Shown: positions 56,661-64,000 of the stretch, piece by piece
Layout of the letters: every line of letters starts with the position of its first letter
Position numbering within the stretch: position 1 is the stretch's first letter
DNA from: Kuafuiihalomonas sp964473255
GTDB lineage: Bacteria > Myxococcota > Kuafuiibacteriia > Kuafuiibacteriales > Kuafuiibacteriaceae
Assembly (NCBI GenBank): GCA_964473255.1
Contig: CAYYOT010000002.1
Location: forward strand, 95,175-159,174
Length of the DNA: 64,000 nucleotides
Reading direction: 5' to 3'
The notes under the pieces: generated by a model
Told to the model about the DNA's origin: nothing
What the model saw: only the letters and a program-made list of their open reading frames with translations
Database searches by the model: none
Translations under genes and position numbers: made by a program

Positions 56661-59600
56661 ATGGGGAGCAGACGCGTTGTTGGACGGGATGGTGTGGCCG
56701 GCTGGGTCCTGGCTCTTGGGCTGCTGGTGAGCTGTTCGGAGAGTTCACCGAATCGGAGGGCGGACGTCGGTGGCGCAGGGCCGGATGTTCGGGGGGCCGA
56801 TCGCAGGCTGCCGGACGCCGATTCGATGGACGCGGGACGGGATGCGAGCACGATGAACGACCGTCGAGGCCTGCGGGACGTTTCGAGTTTGCCTGACGTC
56901 GGTGGCGAGCCTGACGTCGGTCTAACGGAAGAGGTCGGCGTACCACCCTGTGGACCGGCGCCCGAGCCGGGTTCCGTTCTCCACGTGGACGCCAATGCGG
57001 AGCCGGGGGGCGATGGAGCGTCGTGGGGGACGGCCCACCGCCGACTGCAGGATGCCCTGCTGAATGCGTCGTCGGGCATGGAGGTCTGGGTAGCCGCCGG
57101 GACGTACGTCCCGGTCGTTCCGGCCGACCCGGACAACATCACCAATCAGGAGCGGGATGCTTCGTTCTGGATCCCGGCCGGCGTCTCCGTCTTCGGCGGC
57201 TTCACGGCAACCGAGGAGCTGGCGTGTGAACGCGATCCCGGTCAACACGTCACGGTGTTGAGCGGAGACCTATTGGCGAACGACAGCGACGAGGACGGCG
57301 ACGGGTACGATGATGCGGGCTTCGACGACAACGTAGTCCACGTCGTCGAGGTTCGCGACGTCGATGAGTCCGCCGTGTTGGCGGGTTTCACCATCACCGG
57401 GGGACACGCGGTCGGCTCCGGCGACCGGCCGCGGGGAGGAGGGGTCTTCTGCGAAAACGGCAGCCTCGAGCTCGACCGCGTGGTCTTCGAGCAGAATCGA
57501 GCGGCTTCCATCTTCGGGAGTGGGGCTGCGATCGCTGCCTTCGAGTGCTCCCTCGATGTTCGAGACTCCACCTTCCGTGAGAACACGAGCGCGGCTCGAG
57601 CCGGCGCCCTGCATGTGGTCGGTCCTTCGACCCTCGAGATTCGAGAATCGAACTTCGCAGGCAACCGCGCGGTCAGCGCCGGCGGCGCTCTCGACATCAA
57701 CGGAGAAGTGCAAGCCATGATTCGCGACTCGAGATTCGTCGGGAACGAGGTGACCGAGGGAGGCGGCGGGAACGGGAATGGCGGCGGCGTAAACGTCGAC
57801 GGCGGTCGCGTGATCTTTTCTCGGGTTCGGTTCGACGGCAACCTCGCCGAAGTCGTTGGTGGTGGCCTCAGCGTTCGGTCAGGCCGGGTCATCGTGAGCC
57901 ACTCCGTCTTCACGGATAACGACGGTGGGGGTCGCGGCGGCGCCATTTACAACGCTAGTTTCACCTCAGACTTCACGGCCACCTACTCTTTGCTCGTCGG
58001 AAATCGCGCCGGCCGAGGAGGGGCGATCGCCTCCCGCGGCGAGCTTCGCCTCGACCACTCGACCGTCGTGGGCAATGAAGCGGTGGTCCGCGGGAACGGG
58101 ACCGGCATCGGTGGGGCGCTGTACGTCATCGACTTCGAGGGACCGATCCGTGTTCATAGCTCGATAATCTGGGACAACACCGCGGAATCCGGGGCGGCCG
58201 GGCTCAGCGCACGAAGCTCGCTCGTCTCGATGAGCGTCGTCCAGGGCACCGGAGGAAGTCCGTGGCCCTTCCCGGAGTCGGCTCGCGGCGACGACGGGGG
58301 CGGCGTCATCGATGAGGATCCGCAGTTCGTCGATCCGATGGATCCTGACGGTCCCGATGACGTCTGGGGGACCGCCGACGACGGGCTGGCGCTGGCGCCA
58401 ACCTCACCGGCGGTCGACCGGGGAACCATCGCCGACGTGGCCGATTTCGACCAAGATCTCGATCGTCGGTCGCTCGCCTCCGATCTGGGTGATGCGGACG
58501 CCGACGGCGATGTCACCGATGACCTGTCGGTCGACCTCACGGGTGCGCCCCGGCTCGCAGGCCGAAAACCAGACATCGGAGCCTATGAACGCCCGAGCGC
58601 CGTCGTCCTACCTTCGGTCATCCACGTGAACGAAGCCGTCGTCGGCGGCGCCAAGGATGGGTCTTCCTGGGCGGACGCTTTCGACGATCTGGCCGAGGGA
58701 CTGGCCTCCGCCCTGCCCGGCGACGAGGTTTGGGTTGCCGCCGGTACCTACGCCCCCGGTGACCTGGCCGAAGATACCTTCCGACCCGACAACGGAGTTC
58801 AGCTCTACGGCGGATTCACAGGCACCGAAACTCAGCGAGGCCAGCGGGATCCCGATCCGGAGACCAACGGCACCGTCTTGACCGGAGACATCGGTGTCGA
58901 AGGTGTTCTCAGCGACAACGTCCAGCACGTTGTCGTGCTCAGCGGTCTGGGACCCGACGCCGTTCTCGACGGCTTCACCGTGACCCGCGGCTATGACGTT
59001 CAGGGCGGGGGTCGTGGCGATGGCGGCGGTATCTACATTTTCTCGGGTGCGCCCACGATCCGCAACGTGCACGTCGTCGAAAACCGCGCGAGCAACGGAG
59101 CCGGGGTCTTCGTTCGGGGCTCGGCCGAACCTTCCTTTCGTCGCATGGAGTTCGTCGACAACGACGGTTGGATCGGGGGGGCGGCTCATGTCCATGGGAG
59201 CGCCGCCCACTTCACCGACGTGTACTTCACGGACAACGAAGGCGGGGGCGGAGGAGGAGGCATCGCGGTGCTCCAGAGCGGACGGGCCTTCGTCTCCCAC
59301 TGCGTGTTCTTCGAAAATGCCGCCGACCAGTCATTGAGCTCCCCCGGTCCCGTGGGCGGCGGCATCCTTGCCCAGACCTTCTCCGATGTTGCGGTCAGTC
59401 AGTCGGTATTCGTGGGCAACGAGGCGGCGCTGGGCGGCGGTGTCGGGGCTTTCAACACCAGCACGCTGCGCATCGCCCATTCTACCTTCTTCGAGAACAA
59501 AGCCGCATTCGGTGGTGGTATCGCGGTCTGGAACAACAGCGATGGTCGGATCGTAAGTTCGATTCTCTTCGGCAACCAGCTGTCCACCATCCGTCAGAAT

Positions 59601-60026
59601 CCCGAAGCCAAAGAGCTTCACGTCCAGGGTTCGGGCGCGGAGGCCTTCATCCGCTCGAACGTCATCGAGGATGGGCCGGATGGCGAGGGCGTCAGCATCT
59701 GCGCCACGTGTACCCTCGACAACGACGCGAGCGGCTTCGCCGTTGCGCCCGGGTTCTTGGACCCCGCCGACCCCGACGGGCTCGACGATCGATTTGCGAC
59801 GGGCGACGATGGCTTGTCGTTGGCGGTGGGTGCTTTCGTCGAGAATCGCGGCACGATGATGGACCAAGCCGACGTCGACGGGGACGGGAACGTCTTCGAG
59901 AGTCTTCCGGACTTTGGCGACATCGACGAAGACGGCGACGTCAGTGAGGCCGTGCCCTCGGACATCACGAAGAACCTCCGGATCGTGGGGCCGAGCACGG
60001 ACATCGGGGCGTACGAGCGACCGTGA
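56661..60026 (+). CDS. Large Pmp-like right-handed beta-helix lipoprotein
   Basis: An 1121-aa lipoprotein: signal and lipobox LGLLVSC, an Asp/Gly/Arg-rich linker of about 70 aa, then two tandem modules that each start VLHVDANAEPGGDGASWGTA / VIHVNEAVVGGAKDGSSWAD, carry the motif VWVAAGTYxP and contain many GGxI/GGxV parallel beta-helix rungs (GGAIASRGELRLDHSTVVGN, GGGVGAFNTSTLRIAHSTFF). This is the polymorphic outer-membrane protein/choice-of-anchor type beta-helix. The modules end in matching LAGRKPDIGAYERP and GPSTDIGAYERP, showing internal duplication. It is probably an outer-surface adhesin or glycan-binding protein. Confidence 0.82.
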   Translation: MGSRRVVGRDGVAGWVLALGLLVSCSESSPNRRADVGGAGPDVRGADRRLPDADSMDAGRDASTMNDRRGLRDVSSLPDVGGEPDVGLTEEVGVPPCGPAPEPGSVLHVDANAEPGGDGASWGTAHRRLQDALLNASSGMEVWVAAGTYVPVVPADPDNITNQERDASFWIPAGVSVFGGFTATEELACERDPGQHVTVLSGDLLANDSDEDGDGYDDAGFDDNVVHVVEVRDVDESAVLAGFTITGGHAVGSGDRPRGGGVFCENGSLELDRVVFEQNRAASIFGSGAAIAAFECSLDVRDSTFRENTSAARAGALHVVGPSTLEIRESNFAGNRAVSAGGALDINGEVQAMIRDSRFVGNEVTEGGGGNGNGGGVNVDGGRVIFSRVRFDGNLAEVVGGGLSVRSGRVIVSHSVFTDNDGGGRGGAIYNASFTSDFTATYSLLVGNRAGRGGAIASRGELRLDHSTVVGNEAVVRGNGTGIGGALYVIDFEGPIRVHSSIIWDNTAESGAAGLSARSSLVSMSVVQGTGGSPWPFPESARGDDGGGVIDEDPQFVDPMDPDGPDDVWGTADDGLALAPTSPAVDRGTIADVADFDQDLDRRSLASDLGDADADGDVTDDLSVDLTGAPRLAGRKPDIGAYERPSAVVLPSVIHVNEAVVGGAKDGSSWADAFDDLAEGLASALPGDEVWVAAGTYAPGDLAEDTFRPDNGVQLYGGFTGTETQRGQRDPDPETNGTVLTGDIGVEGVLSDNVQHVVVLSGLGPDAVLDGFTVTRGYDVQGGGRGDGGGIYIFSGAPTIRNVHVVENRASNGAGVFVRGSAEPSFRRMEFVDNDGWIGGAAHVHGSAAHFTDVYFTDNEGGGGGGGIAVLQSGRAFVSHCVFFENAADQSLSSPGPVGGGILAQTFSDVAVSQSVFVGNEAALGGGVGAFNTSTLRIAHSTFFENKAAFGGGIAVWNNSDGRIVSSILFGNQLSTIRQNPEAKELHVQGSGAEAFIRSNVIEDGPDGEGVSICATCTLDNDASGFAVAPGFLDPADPDGLDDRFATGDDGLSLAVGAFVENRGTMMDQADVDGDGNVFESLPDFGDIDEDGDVSEAVPSDITKNLRIVGPSTDIGAYERP

Positions 60027-60059
60027 CGTCGAGGGTCGTCCGTCGCTTTGCCCTACGAG

Positions 60060-60079
60060 GGTTTTGTGGGAACAAAACC
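60060..60079 (+). terminator. Perfect 8-bp stem hairpin after the beta-helix gene
   Basis: GGTTTTGT-GGGA-ACAAAACC is a perfect 8-bp inverted repeat with a 4-nt loop, 34 nt after the stop of the beta-helix lipoprotein. It could be a transcription terminator without a clear T-run on the 3' side, or an operator for the small ribbon-helix-helix protein encoded 94 nt further on. Confidence 0.5.
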
Positions 60080-60172
60080 AGCGACCGCGCTGAGTCGCAT
60101 TAGGTTTCGTGCTCGAGCGACGTATTGGACAGTACGGTGTCTCGACCATGTAGAGCGGGGGTCCCCTCGACG

Positions 60173-60412
60173 GTGACGATCAAGGTTCGATTGACCGAGA
60201 ACGAGGCTCGGCACCTGCGGAGAGCCGCCAACGGGCGTCAGTGCTCCGTGAGCGAGCTCATACGCCAGCATGTCCTACCCCACGTCGTACAGCCCGCGAA
60301 CGACGGTAGCGGCGACGTCCCCCGGGTCAAAGACGTTTCTTCCGCTGCCGCGGAGGAAAAGGCATCGGCTTGTACGAGCAGGCCCGTGTTCCGCCGCCCG
60401 CAAAACGACTGA
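60173..60412 (+). CDS. Ribbon-helix-helix DNA-binding protein
   Basis: A 79-aa protein with an N-terminal ribbon-helix-helix: VTIKVRLTENEARHLRRAA, then NGRQCSVSELIRQHVLPHV, the pattern of Arc/MetJ/CopG-like repressors or antitoxins. The C-terminal half is low-complexity. The GTG at 60173 puts the beta strand near the N-terminus as usual; a TTG at 60125 is possible. No toxin gene lies beside it, so it may be an orphan regulator, perhaps autoregulating through the palindrome just upstream. Confidence 0.6.
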   Translation: MTIKVRLTENEARHLRRAANGRQCSVSELIRQHVLPHVVQPANDGSGDVPRVKDVSSAAAEEKASACTSRPVFRRPQND

Positions 60413-60502
60413 GATCAGCGTACCCCGCTCCCGCGAAGGAGGCGCGTCGCCTCGACGAAAGGTGTTGCTCCCGGGACTCGGCCACGTAAGCCGCAGAGCG
60501 GC

Positions 60503-61163
60503 ATGGCCCGGAGACTAGCAAGGGGGCAGACGGTGGTCCTGACCGCGGTGGCGATGATGGCCTTCGCCGGCAACTCGATTATCTGCCGCTTGGCCCTCGT
60601 CCGTCAGACGATCGACCCGGGCACCTTCACTGCCGTCCGCATCTTCGCCGGCGCAGCCACGCTCGCGCTCATGGCGCGTCTCCTCGAGAGCACGGAGCCT
60701 TCGCGGGCCAGCTGGGTCTCGGGAGTGGCGCTCTTCACTTACGCTGCCGCTTTCTCGTTGGCCTATCTACACCTCGATGCCGGGACCGGGGCCCTCCTCT
60801 TGTTCGGAGCCGTGCAGCTCACCATGATCGGGTGGGCGCTGCGGCAAGGTGAGCGCCTCGGGACGGCTTCGTGGGCGGGCCTGGTCCTCGCCATCGGAGG
60901 AGTCGTGACAGTCCTGGCCCCGGCGGACGTGCGGGTGGATGTCCGCGGCGGATTACGTCGTTTGGTACGCGGCGCTGCGAACCCTACGATCGACGACCGC
61001 CGCGGTCGTCCAGCTTTCGGTTCCCGTCATCGCTGCCGCCGGTGGCGTGGCGCTCCTCGACGAAACCGTCACGATTCGCCTCGTGCTCGCCGGGGCGGCA
61101 ACGCTCGGAGGGATCGCGCTGGTCAGCCTCGAACCCCACCGTCGCATCCCCGCGCCCGAGTGA
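60503..61163 (+). pseudogene. Broken EamA/DMT-family permease
   Basis: Remnant of a 10-helix EamA-type drug/metabolite transporter. The first half is intact in one frame (FAGNSIICRLALVRQ, TASWAGLVLAIGGVVTVLAP). From about 60935-60945 the coding continues in a different frame (SAADYVVWYAALRTLRSTTA, then AVVQLSVPVIAAAGGVALLD and the final IALVSLEPHRR, normally the C-terminal module). Between the two, roughly 75-90 residues of the second domain are missing, so a deletion with frameshift has occurred. The frame of the first half runs on as Arg-rich nonsense. Either a real pseudogene or an assembly error; the size of the loss favours the former. Confidence 0.75.
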
Positions 61164-61212
61164 GATCGATTTTCCAGCTGACAGCGAGGGGACCGCGAGG
61201 GAACAGCAATTC

Positions 61213-61599
61213 ATGGAGTTACGAGCCGGTGTCGCCCTGCTGTCGCTCGTCGCGCTGCACGGATGCGGCGGAACGGGTCAAGAGGTGGATGGCGCAGGCG
61301 TTTTCGAAGTGGTCGTCTCGCCTTCCGCGACGACCATCGCACTCGGTGAGGAGACCGAGTTTTGTGCGGTGGCCTTCGGCGAAGGGGGAGAGGAGAGTGG
61401 CTCGGTCATCGTCGACGTACGGTATCTTTGGTCGGTCGAGCGTCTGGAGGTCGCTACGTCCACGGTGTCCCCGTTTCCAGACCCCACGACATGCATCTCG
61501 CTGGCCGAGCTGATCGTGACGGGCATCGCCACCGGGACGACGACGGTCAGCGCAACGGCGGGGAGCGTCGTGGGGCGGGCTACCCTCACCGTCAGGTAG
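61213..61599 (+). CDS. Small lipoprotein with Ig-like (BIG2-type) domain
   Basis: A 128-aa lipoprotein: MELRAGVALLSLVALHGCGG with lipobox ALHGC, then one beta domain reading FEVVVSPSATTIALGEETEF ... TGIATGTTTVSATAGSVVGR, the pattern of bacterial Ig-like group 2 domains. GAGGGA lies upstream of the ATG. It ends 8 nt before the CorA gene and may be co-transcribed with it. No specific role. Confidence 0.65.
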   Translation: MELRAGVALLSLVALHGCGGTGQEVDGAGVFEVVVSPSATTIALGEETEFCAVAFGEGGEESGSVIVDVRYLWSVERLEVATSTVSPFPDPTTCISLAELIVTGIATGTTTVSATAGSVVGRATLTVR

Positions 61600-61607
61600 A
61601 AAATGTC

Positions 61608-62744
61608 ATGATCAGTGTCTCAAAGCTCGTTCGACGCAGACGGCCGATCGTCGTTCCCCGGTTGGCGGAGGCCGGTGCACCTCCGGGCACTCTGTCGATC
61701 AATGAAGGGGCATCCCGGTCGGAAATGGGCGTCATCGCCTACGACCCAGGCGCCTTCGTCGAGGACCGCTTGGCCTCCGTTCGGGAATCGAAGGCCCTTC
61801 GGGAAGCCCACGCGGTCTTATGGATCAACGTCGATGGGCTGGGCGACGAGACGATCTTTCGTGAACTGCAGACCAGATTCGGAGTACATCCGCTCGTTCT
61901 CGAAGACATGGTCAACGCTCATCAGCTTCCGAAAGCCGACGAGTACGATGACTACGTCTACATCGTCATCAAGATGCCGGATGCCGGCCCGGACCTCATG
62001 CTCGAGCAGGTCAGTATCGTCATCGGAGCCGATTATGTCATCACGGTCCAGGAGCGTCCTGGCGACCGGCTCGAGCCCGTGCGCAATCGACTGCGTCGGT
62101 CGAGCGGCCGGATTCGAAGCCGAGGAGGCGACTATCTCGGTTACGCGATCGTCGATGCGATCATCGATACGTACTACCCACTCGTCGACGCTTTGAACGG
62201 TCGGCTGGAGTCCATCGAGACACGGATCATCGATCGTCCCACCAAGGATGACCTTTCCGAGCTTCACGCGGTTCGCCAAGACCTCCACGCGCTTCGACGA
62301 TTGTTCCAGAGCACGCGGGAGGCGGTCGGAAATCTCATACGGAGTCAGAGCGGTCCCTTCGAGGCCGAGACCAAGGTGTTTCTCCGCGATTGCCTGGATC
62401 ACTTGTCGCAGCTGCTCGACGCACTCGACGCGTGCCGCGAGCTCGGCGCCAGCCTCACCGATCTCTACAACTCGACCATCAACAATCGGATGAACGAGGT
62501 AATGACCGTCCTCACGCTCATCGCGACGATCTTCATTCCCCTGAGCTTCATTGCCGGCATCTACGGCATGAACTTCGATCCCGAGGTGTCCGTATGGAAT
62601 ATGCCCGAGCTGCGCTGGGCGTTCGGATACCCGTTTGCATTGGGTCTCATGCTGTCGTGCACTGCCATCTTCCTGGCCTATTTCTGGCGACGCGGGTGGA
62701 TCGGCGGCCGGCACCGCGAGGATCAGGACGACGAAACGGCCTGA
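61608..62744 (+). CDS. corA: CorA-type magnesium/divalent cation channel
   Basis: A 378-aa CorA family protein. A large cytoplasmic N-terminal funnel (LWINVDGLGDETIFRELQTR, HPLVLEDMVNAHQLPKADEY) precedes a long helix and two C-terminal membrane helices. The signature YGMNFD loop (FIAGIYGMNFDPEVSVWNMP) at the periplasmic mouth and the basic C-terminus are present. It imports Mg2+ as a pentamer. It ends 15 nt from the convergent puhE gene. Magnesium is needed for bacteriochlorophyll, but the neighbourhood may be chance. Confidence 0.93.
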   Translation: MISVSKLVRRRRPIVVPRLAEAGAPPGTLSINEGASRSEMGVIAYDPGAFVEDRLASVRESKALREAHAVLWINVDGLGDETIFRELQTRFGVHPLVLEDMVNAHQLPKADEYDDYVYIVIKMPDAGPDLMLEQVSIVIGADYVITVQERPGDRLEPVRNRLRRSSGRIRSRGGDYLGYAIVDAIIDTYYPLVDALNGRLESIETRIIDRPTKDDLSELHAVRQDLHALRRLFQSTREAVGNLIRSQSGPFEAETKVFLRDCLDHLSQLLDALDACRELGASLTDLYNSTINNRMNEVMTVLTLIATIFIPLSFIAGIYGMNFDPEVSVWNMPELRWAFGYPFALGLMLSCTAIFLAYFWRRGWIGGRHREDQDDETA

Positions 62745-62759
62745 GTAACTCCCCCGCGC

Positions 62760-63560
62760 TCAAGCGTCGGTGGGAGCGAGGCGACGCTGATTGTGGGAGC
62801 GCAAAGCCCAGCGCCAGAGCACGGCATCCGGTCCCGGGACGGCCAGAAACACGTGTTCGAGCATGGCCAGGAACATCAGCGTTCCGACCAAGGCGGCGGC
62901 AACCACCGCTCCTGGAGAAGGGCCGACGGACATCGATTGCGTGAAGAGCCAGGCCGCGACGGCCCCGGCGAGCACGATGGAAAACGGCATCAGGGGGTTG
63001 AGCCGCGCCTTGCGTCCATACGTCTCCATGTAGCGCAGGTGGTCGGGGATGAACTCGGCGGTTAGGTTTCGGACTCCGAGGAATATGTTCAGCTTGGCGC
63101 TGAGCCGCATCACCCAGAGAACGAAGAACGTCCAGACGCCCACCTGGTTGGGGCCGCCCCAGGTCAACCACACCAAAAGGAGCGACGTTGTCGCCAACGC
63201 CAGCTCGTGGTGAAGGACGACTTCCGTTGCATATACGAAGCGCCGCCAGCCTCGCGCCTGAGGTGGGCAGGGTGCCTTGCGAGGCCCCGTGACGACTCCC
63301 ATCAGGAATGTCATTTCATGCCAGGACCAGACGATGAGCGCGGCGGTGAAGGCCTGATACGAGCCCGCGGCCGAGGGGTCGTGACTGCTGACCTCGAGGC
63401 CGATCAGGGCAGCCAGCGTCAGGGCGCTCATCGCGACCAGGCTCGATCGGAACGTGCTCTTCGGTAGGCCATCCACGTACAGAATGACGCCGGTTCCCAT
63501 CCACCAAATGAAGACGGCAAAACCAATGGCGAGTGCGCAGTGTAGCATCGGAGCATCCAT
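62760..63560 (-). CDS. puhE: PuhE photosynthetic complex assembly protein (DUF3623)
   Basis: An integral membrane protein of 266 aa with about seven helices. The family blocks are strongly conserved: FIWWMGTGVILYVDGLP, SWHEMTFLMGVVTGPRKAPC, GPNQVGVWTFFVLWVMRLSA, KLNIFLGVRNLTAEFIPDHL and DAVLWRWALRSH. PuhE is found only in phototrophs with type II reaction centres and assists reaction centre/light-harvesting assembly in proteobacteria. The start ATG at 63560 overlaps the acsF stop by one base (TGATG), so the two are translationally coupled, and the acsF-puhE order is the one known from proteobacterial photosynthesis clusters. Confidence 0.93.
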   Translation of the reverse strand: MDAPMLHCALAIGFAVFIWWMGTGVILYVDGLPKSTFRSSLVAMSALTLAALIGLEVSSHDPSAAGSYQAFTAALIVWSWHEMTFLMGVVTGPRKAPCPPQARGWRRFVYATEVVLHHELALATTSLLLVWLTWGGPNQVGVWTFFVLWVMRLSAKLNIFLGVRNLTAEFIPDHLRYMETYGRKARLNPLMPFSIVLAGAVAAWLFTQSMSVGPSPGAVVAAALVGTLMFLAMLEHVFLAVPGPDAVLWRWALRSHNQRRLAPTDA

Positions 63561-64000
63561 CAGTAAGAGGGCTGCAGCCGCGAGGTTGCCGGCAGTTCGT
63601 TGCGCTTGGCCTTCAGGAAATAGAGCCTGGCGAATGCCATTCCCGCTCGTGCCTGAAGACCGACGGCCTTCATGTGACCCCAGATGCCACCCTTCGCCTT
63701 GGCGGCGGCAATTCGGTCGGACAAATCGACGAGTCGCTCGAGCTCGATCTGAAACTTTGGATTGTCGACGTCGAGAACGACCGGAAAGACCTGCTTGGAA
63801 ATCTCCACGGTCTTTCGGAAGACCTCCATCCCGTACCAAGCCGGATCGATGTTCAGCGCCTTGTGGAACTCAGGGCGGTTGTGGTCGCGCACGTACATGG
63901 TGGCGAAGACGGCGAGCTGAAAGAAGCGGACCCAGAGCACGTTGAGACCCGATAGGAGCCGGGGATTCGCACGCATCAACAAAGCGAATGCTTCACCATG
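63560..64000 (-). CDS. acsF: Mg-protoporphyrin IX monomethyl ester oxidative cyclase, C-terminal part
   Basis: The last 146 residues of AcsF; the rest lies beyond the window. The di-iron, oxygen-dependent enzyme forms the fifth ring of (bacterio)chlorophyll. The visible part starts inside the iron-binding motif (HGEAFALLMRANPRLL, His being a likely iron ligand) and continues with RFFQLAVFATMYVRDHNRPE, VFPVVLDVDNPKFQIELERL and the very typical end AKRNELPATSRLQPSY. It points to aerobic bacteriochlorophyll synthesis. Partial at its 5' end; the gene is co-transcribed with puhE. Confidence 0.95.
   Translation of the reverse strand, partial: HGEAFALLMRANPRLLSGLNVLWVRFFQLAVFATMYVRDHNRPEFHKALNIDPAWYGMEVFRKTVEISKQVFPVVLDVDNPKFQIELERLVDLSDRIAAAKAKGGIWGHMKAVGLQARAGMAFARLYFLKAKRNELPATSRLQPSY

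Noticed and set aside
1..64000. tRNA, rRNA, IS elements, integrase and attachment sites
   Set aside because: Scanned by eye for tRNA-like cloverleaf arms, transposase motifs and terminal inverted repeats; none was convincing.

Overview
The window comes from a GC-rich genome and most likely from an uncultivated Myxococcota (deltaproteobacterial) bacterium. The signs are MYXO-CTERM-like protein tails, many lipoproteins, thrombospondin-type-3 and FG-GAP repeat surface proteins, a Hanks-type Ser/Thr kinase, an FHA/sigma-54 activator, an AglZ-like pseudo-receiver coiled-coil protein, and a DUF1588/DUF1501 pair. The right edge carries the 3' end of acsF (aerobic Mg-protoporphyrin monomethyl ester cyclase) next to puhE. 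These are bacteriochlorophyll and reaction-centre assembly genes, so the window probably touches the edge of a photosynthesis gene cluster. I saw no rRNA, tRNA, CRISPR array, IS element or prophage.

Layout. 1-8.8 kb (minus strand): an eight-gene chain, tightly spaced or overlapping, with a TPR-like membrane protein, a transmembrane Ser/Thr kinase, three lipoproteins, an oligopeptide-type solute-binding protein and two ABC permeases; any ATPase genes would lie beyond position 1. 9.0-15.1 kb: an orphan type VI secretion-like spike module (inactivated SGNH-like protein, DUF4123 adaptor, small helical protein on the opposite strand, signal-less OmpA-domain protein, PAAR protein). 15.0-18.7 kb: a secreted subtilase with twelve TSP3 repeats and a lipoprotein. 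18.8-22.7 kb: an operon with two tandem paralogues of unknown function, the AglZ-like protein and a tail-fibre-like surface protein. 22.9-27.6 kb: the DUF1588/DUF1501 pair facing an FHA/sigma-54 regulator.

27.8-34.5 kb: a polyprenyl-phosphate pentose module (GT4, GT-C membrane glycosyltransferase, DprE2, DprE1, HAD-UbiA fusion) resembling mycobacterial decaprenyl-phosphoryl-arabinose synthesis. 34.5-44.5 kb: a co-directional run with a 1074-residue membrane P-loop ATPase, an MscS channel, a retropepsin-like protease, RimK ligase, an AspA/AstE-type M14 enzyme, a CPA1-RCK antiporter and a gamma-glutamyltransferase. This looks like an osmotic/ion homeostasis and protein-glutamylation module. 44.7-61.6 kb: surface and exported proteins (coiled-coil MYXO-CTERM protein, Glu-type subtilase, FG-GAP protein, DUF3887-like protein, DUF1269 protein, DUF7282-like lipoprotein, Pmp-like beta-helix lipoprotein), a CPA2 antiporter fused to a PTS EIIA domain, an RHH protein and a broken EamA permease. 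61.6-64 kb: CorA, then puhE and partial acsF.

Candidate undescribed systems, in order of interest: the phototrophy locus in a myxobacterial setting; the ATPase-MscS-RimK run; the DprE1/DprE2/UbiA pathway outside Actinobacteria; and the PAAR/DUF4123 module with a dead SGNH protein and a PRWK-repeat tail. All functional statements rest on recognising family motifs by eye; no database search was run.
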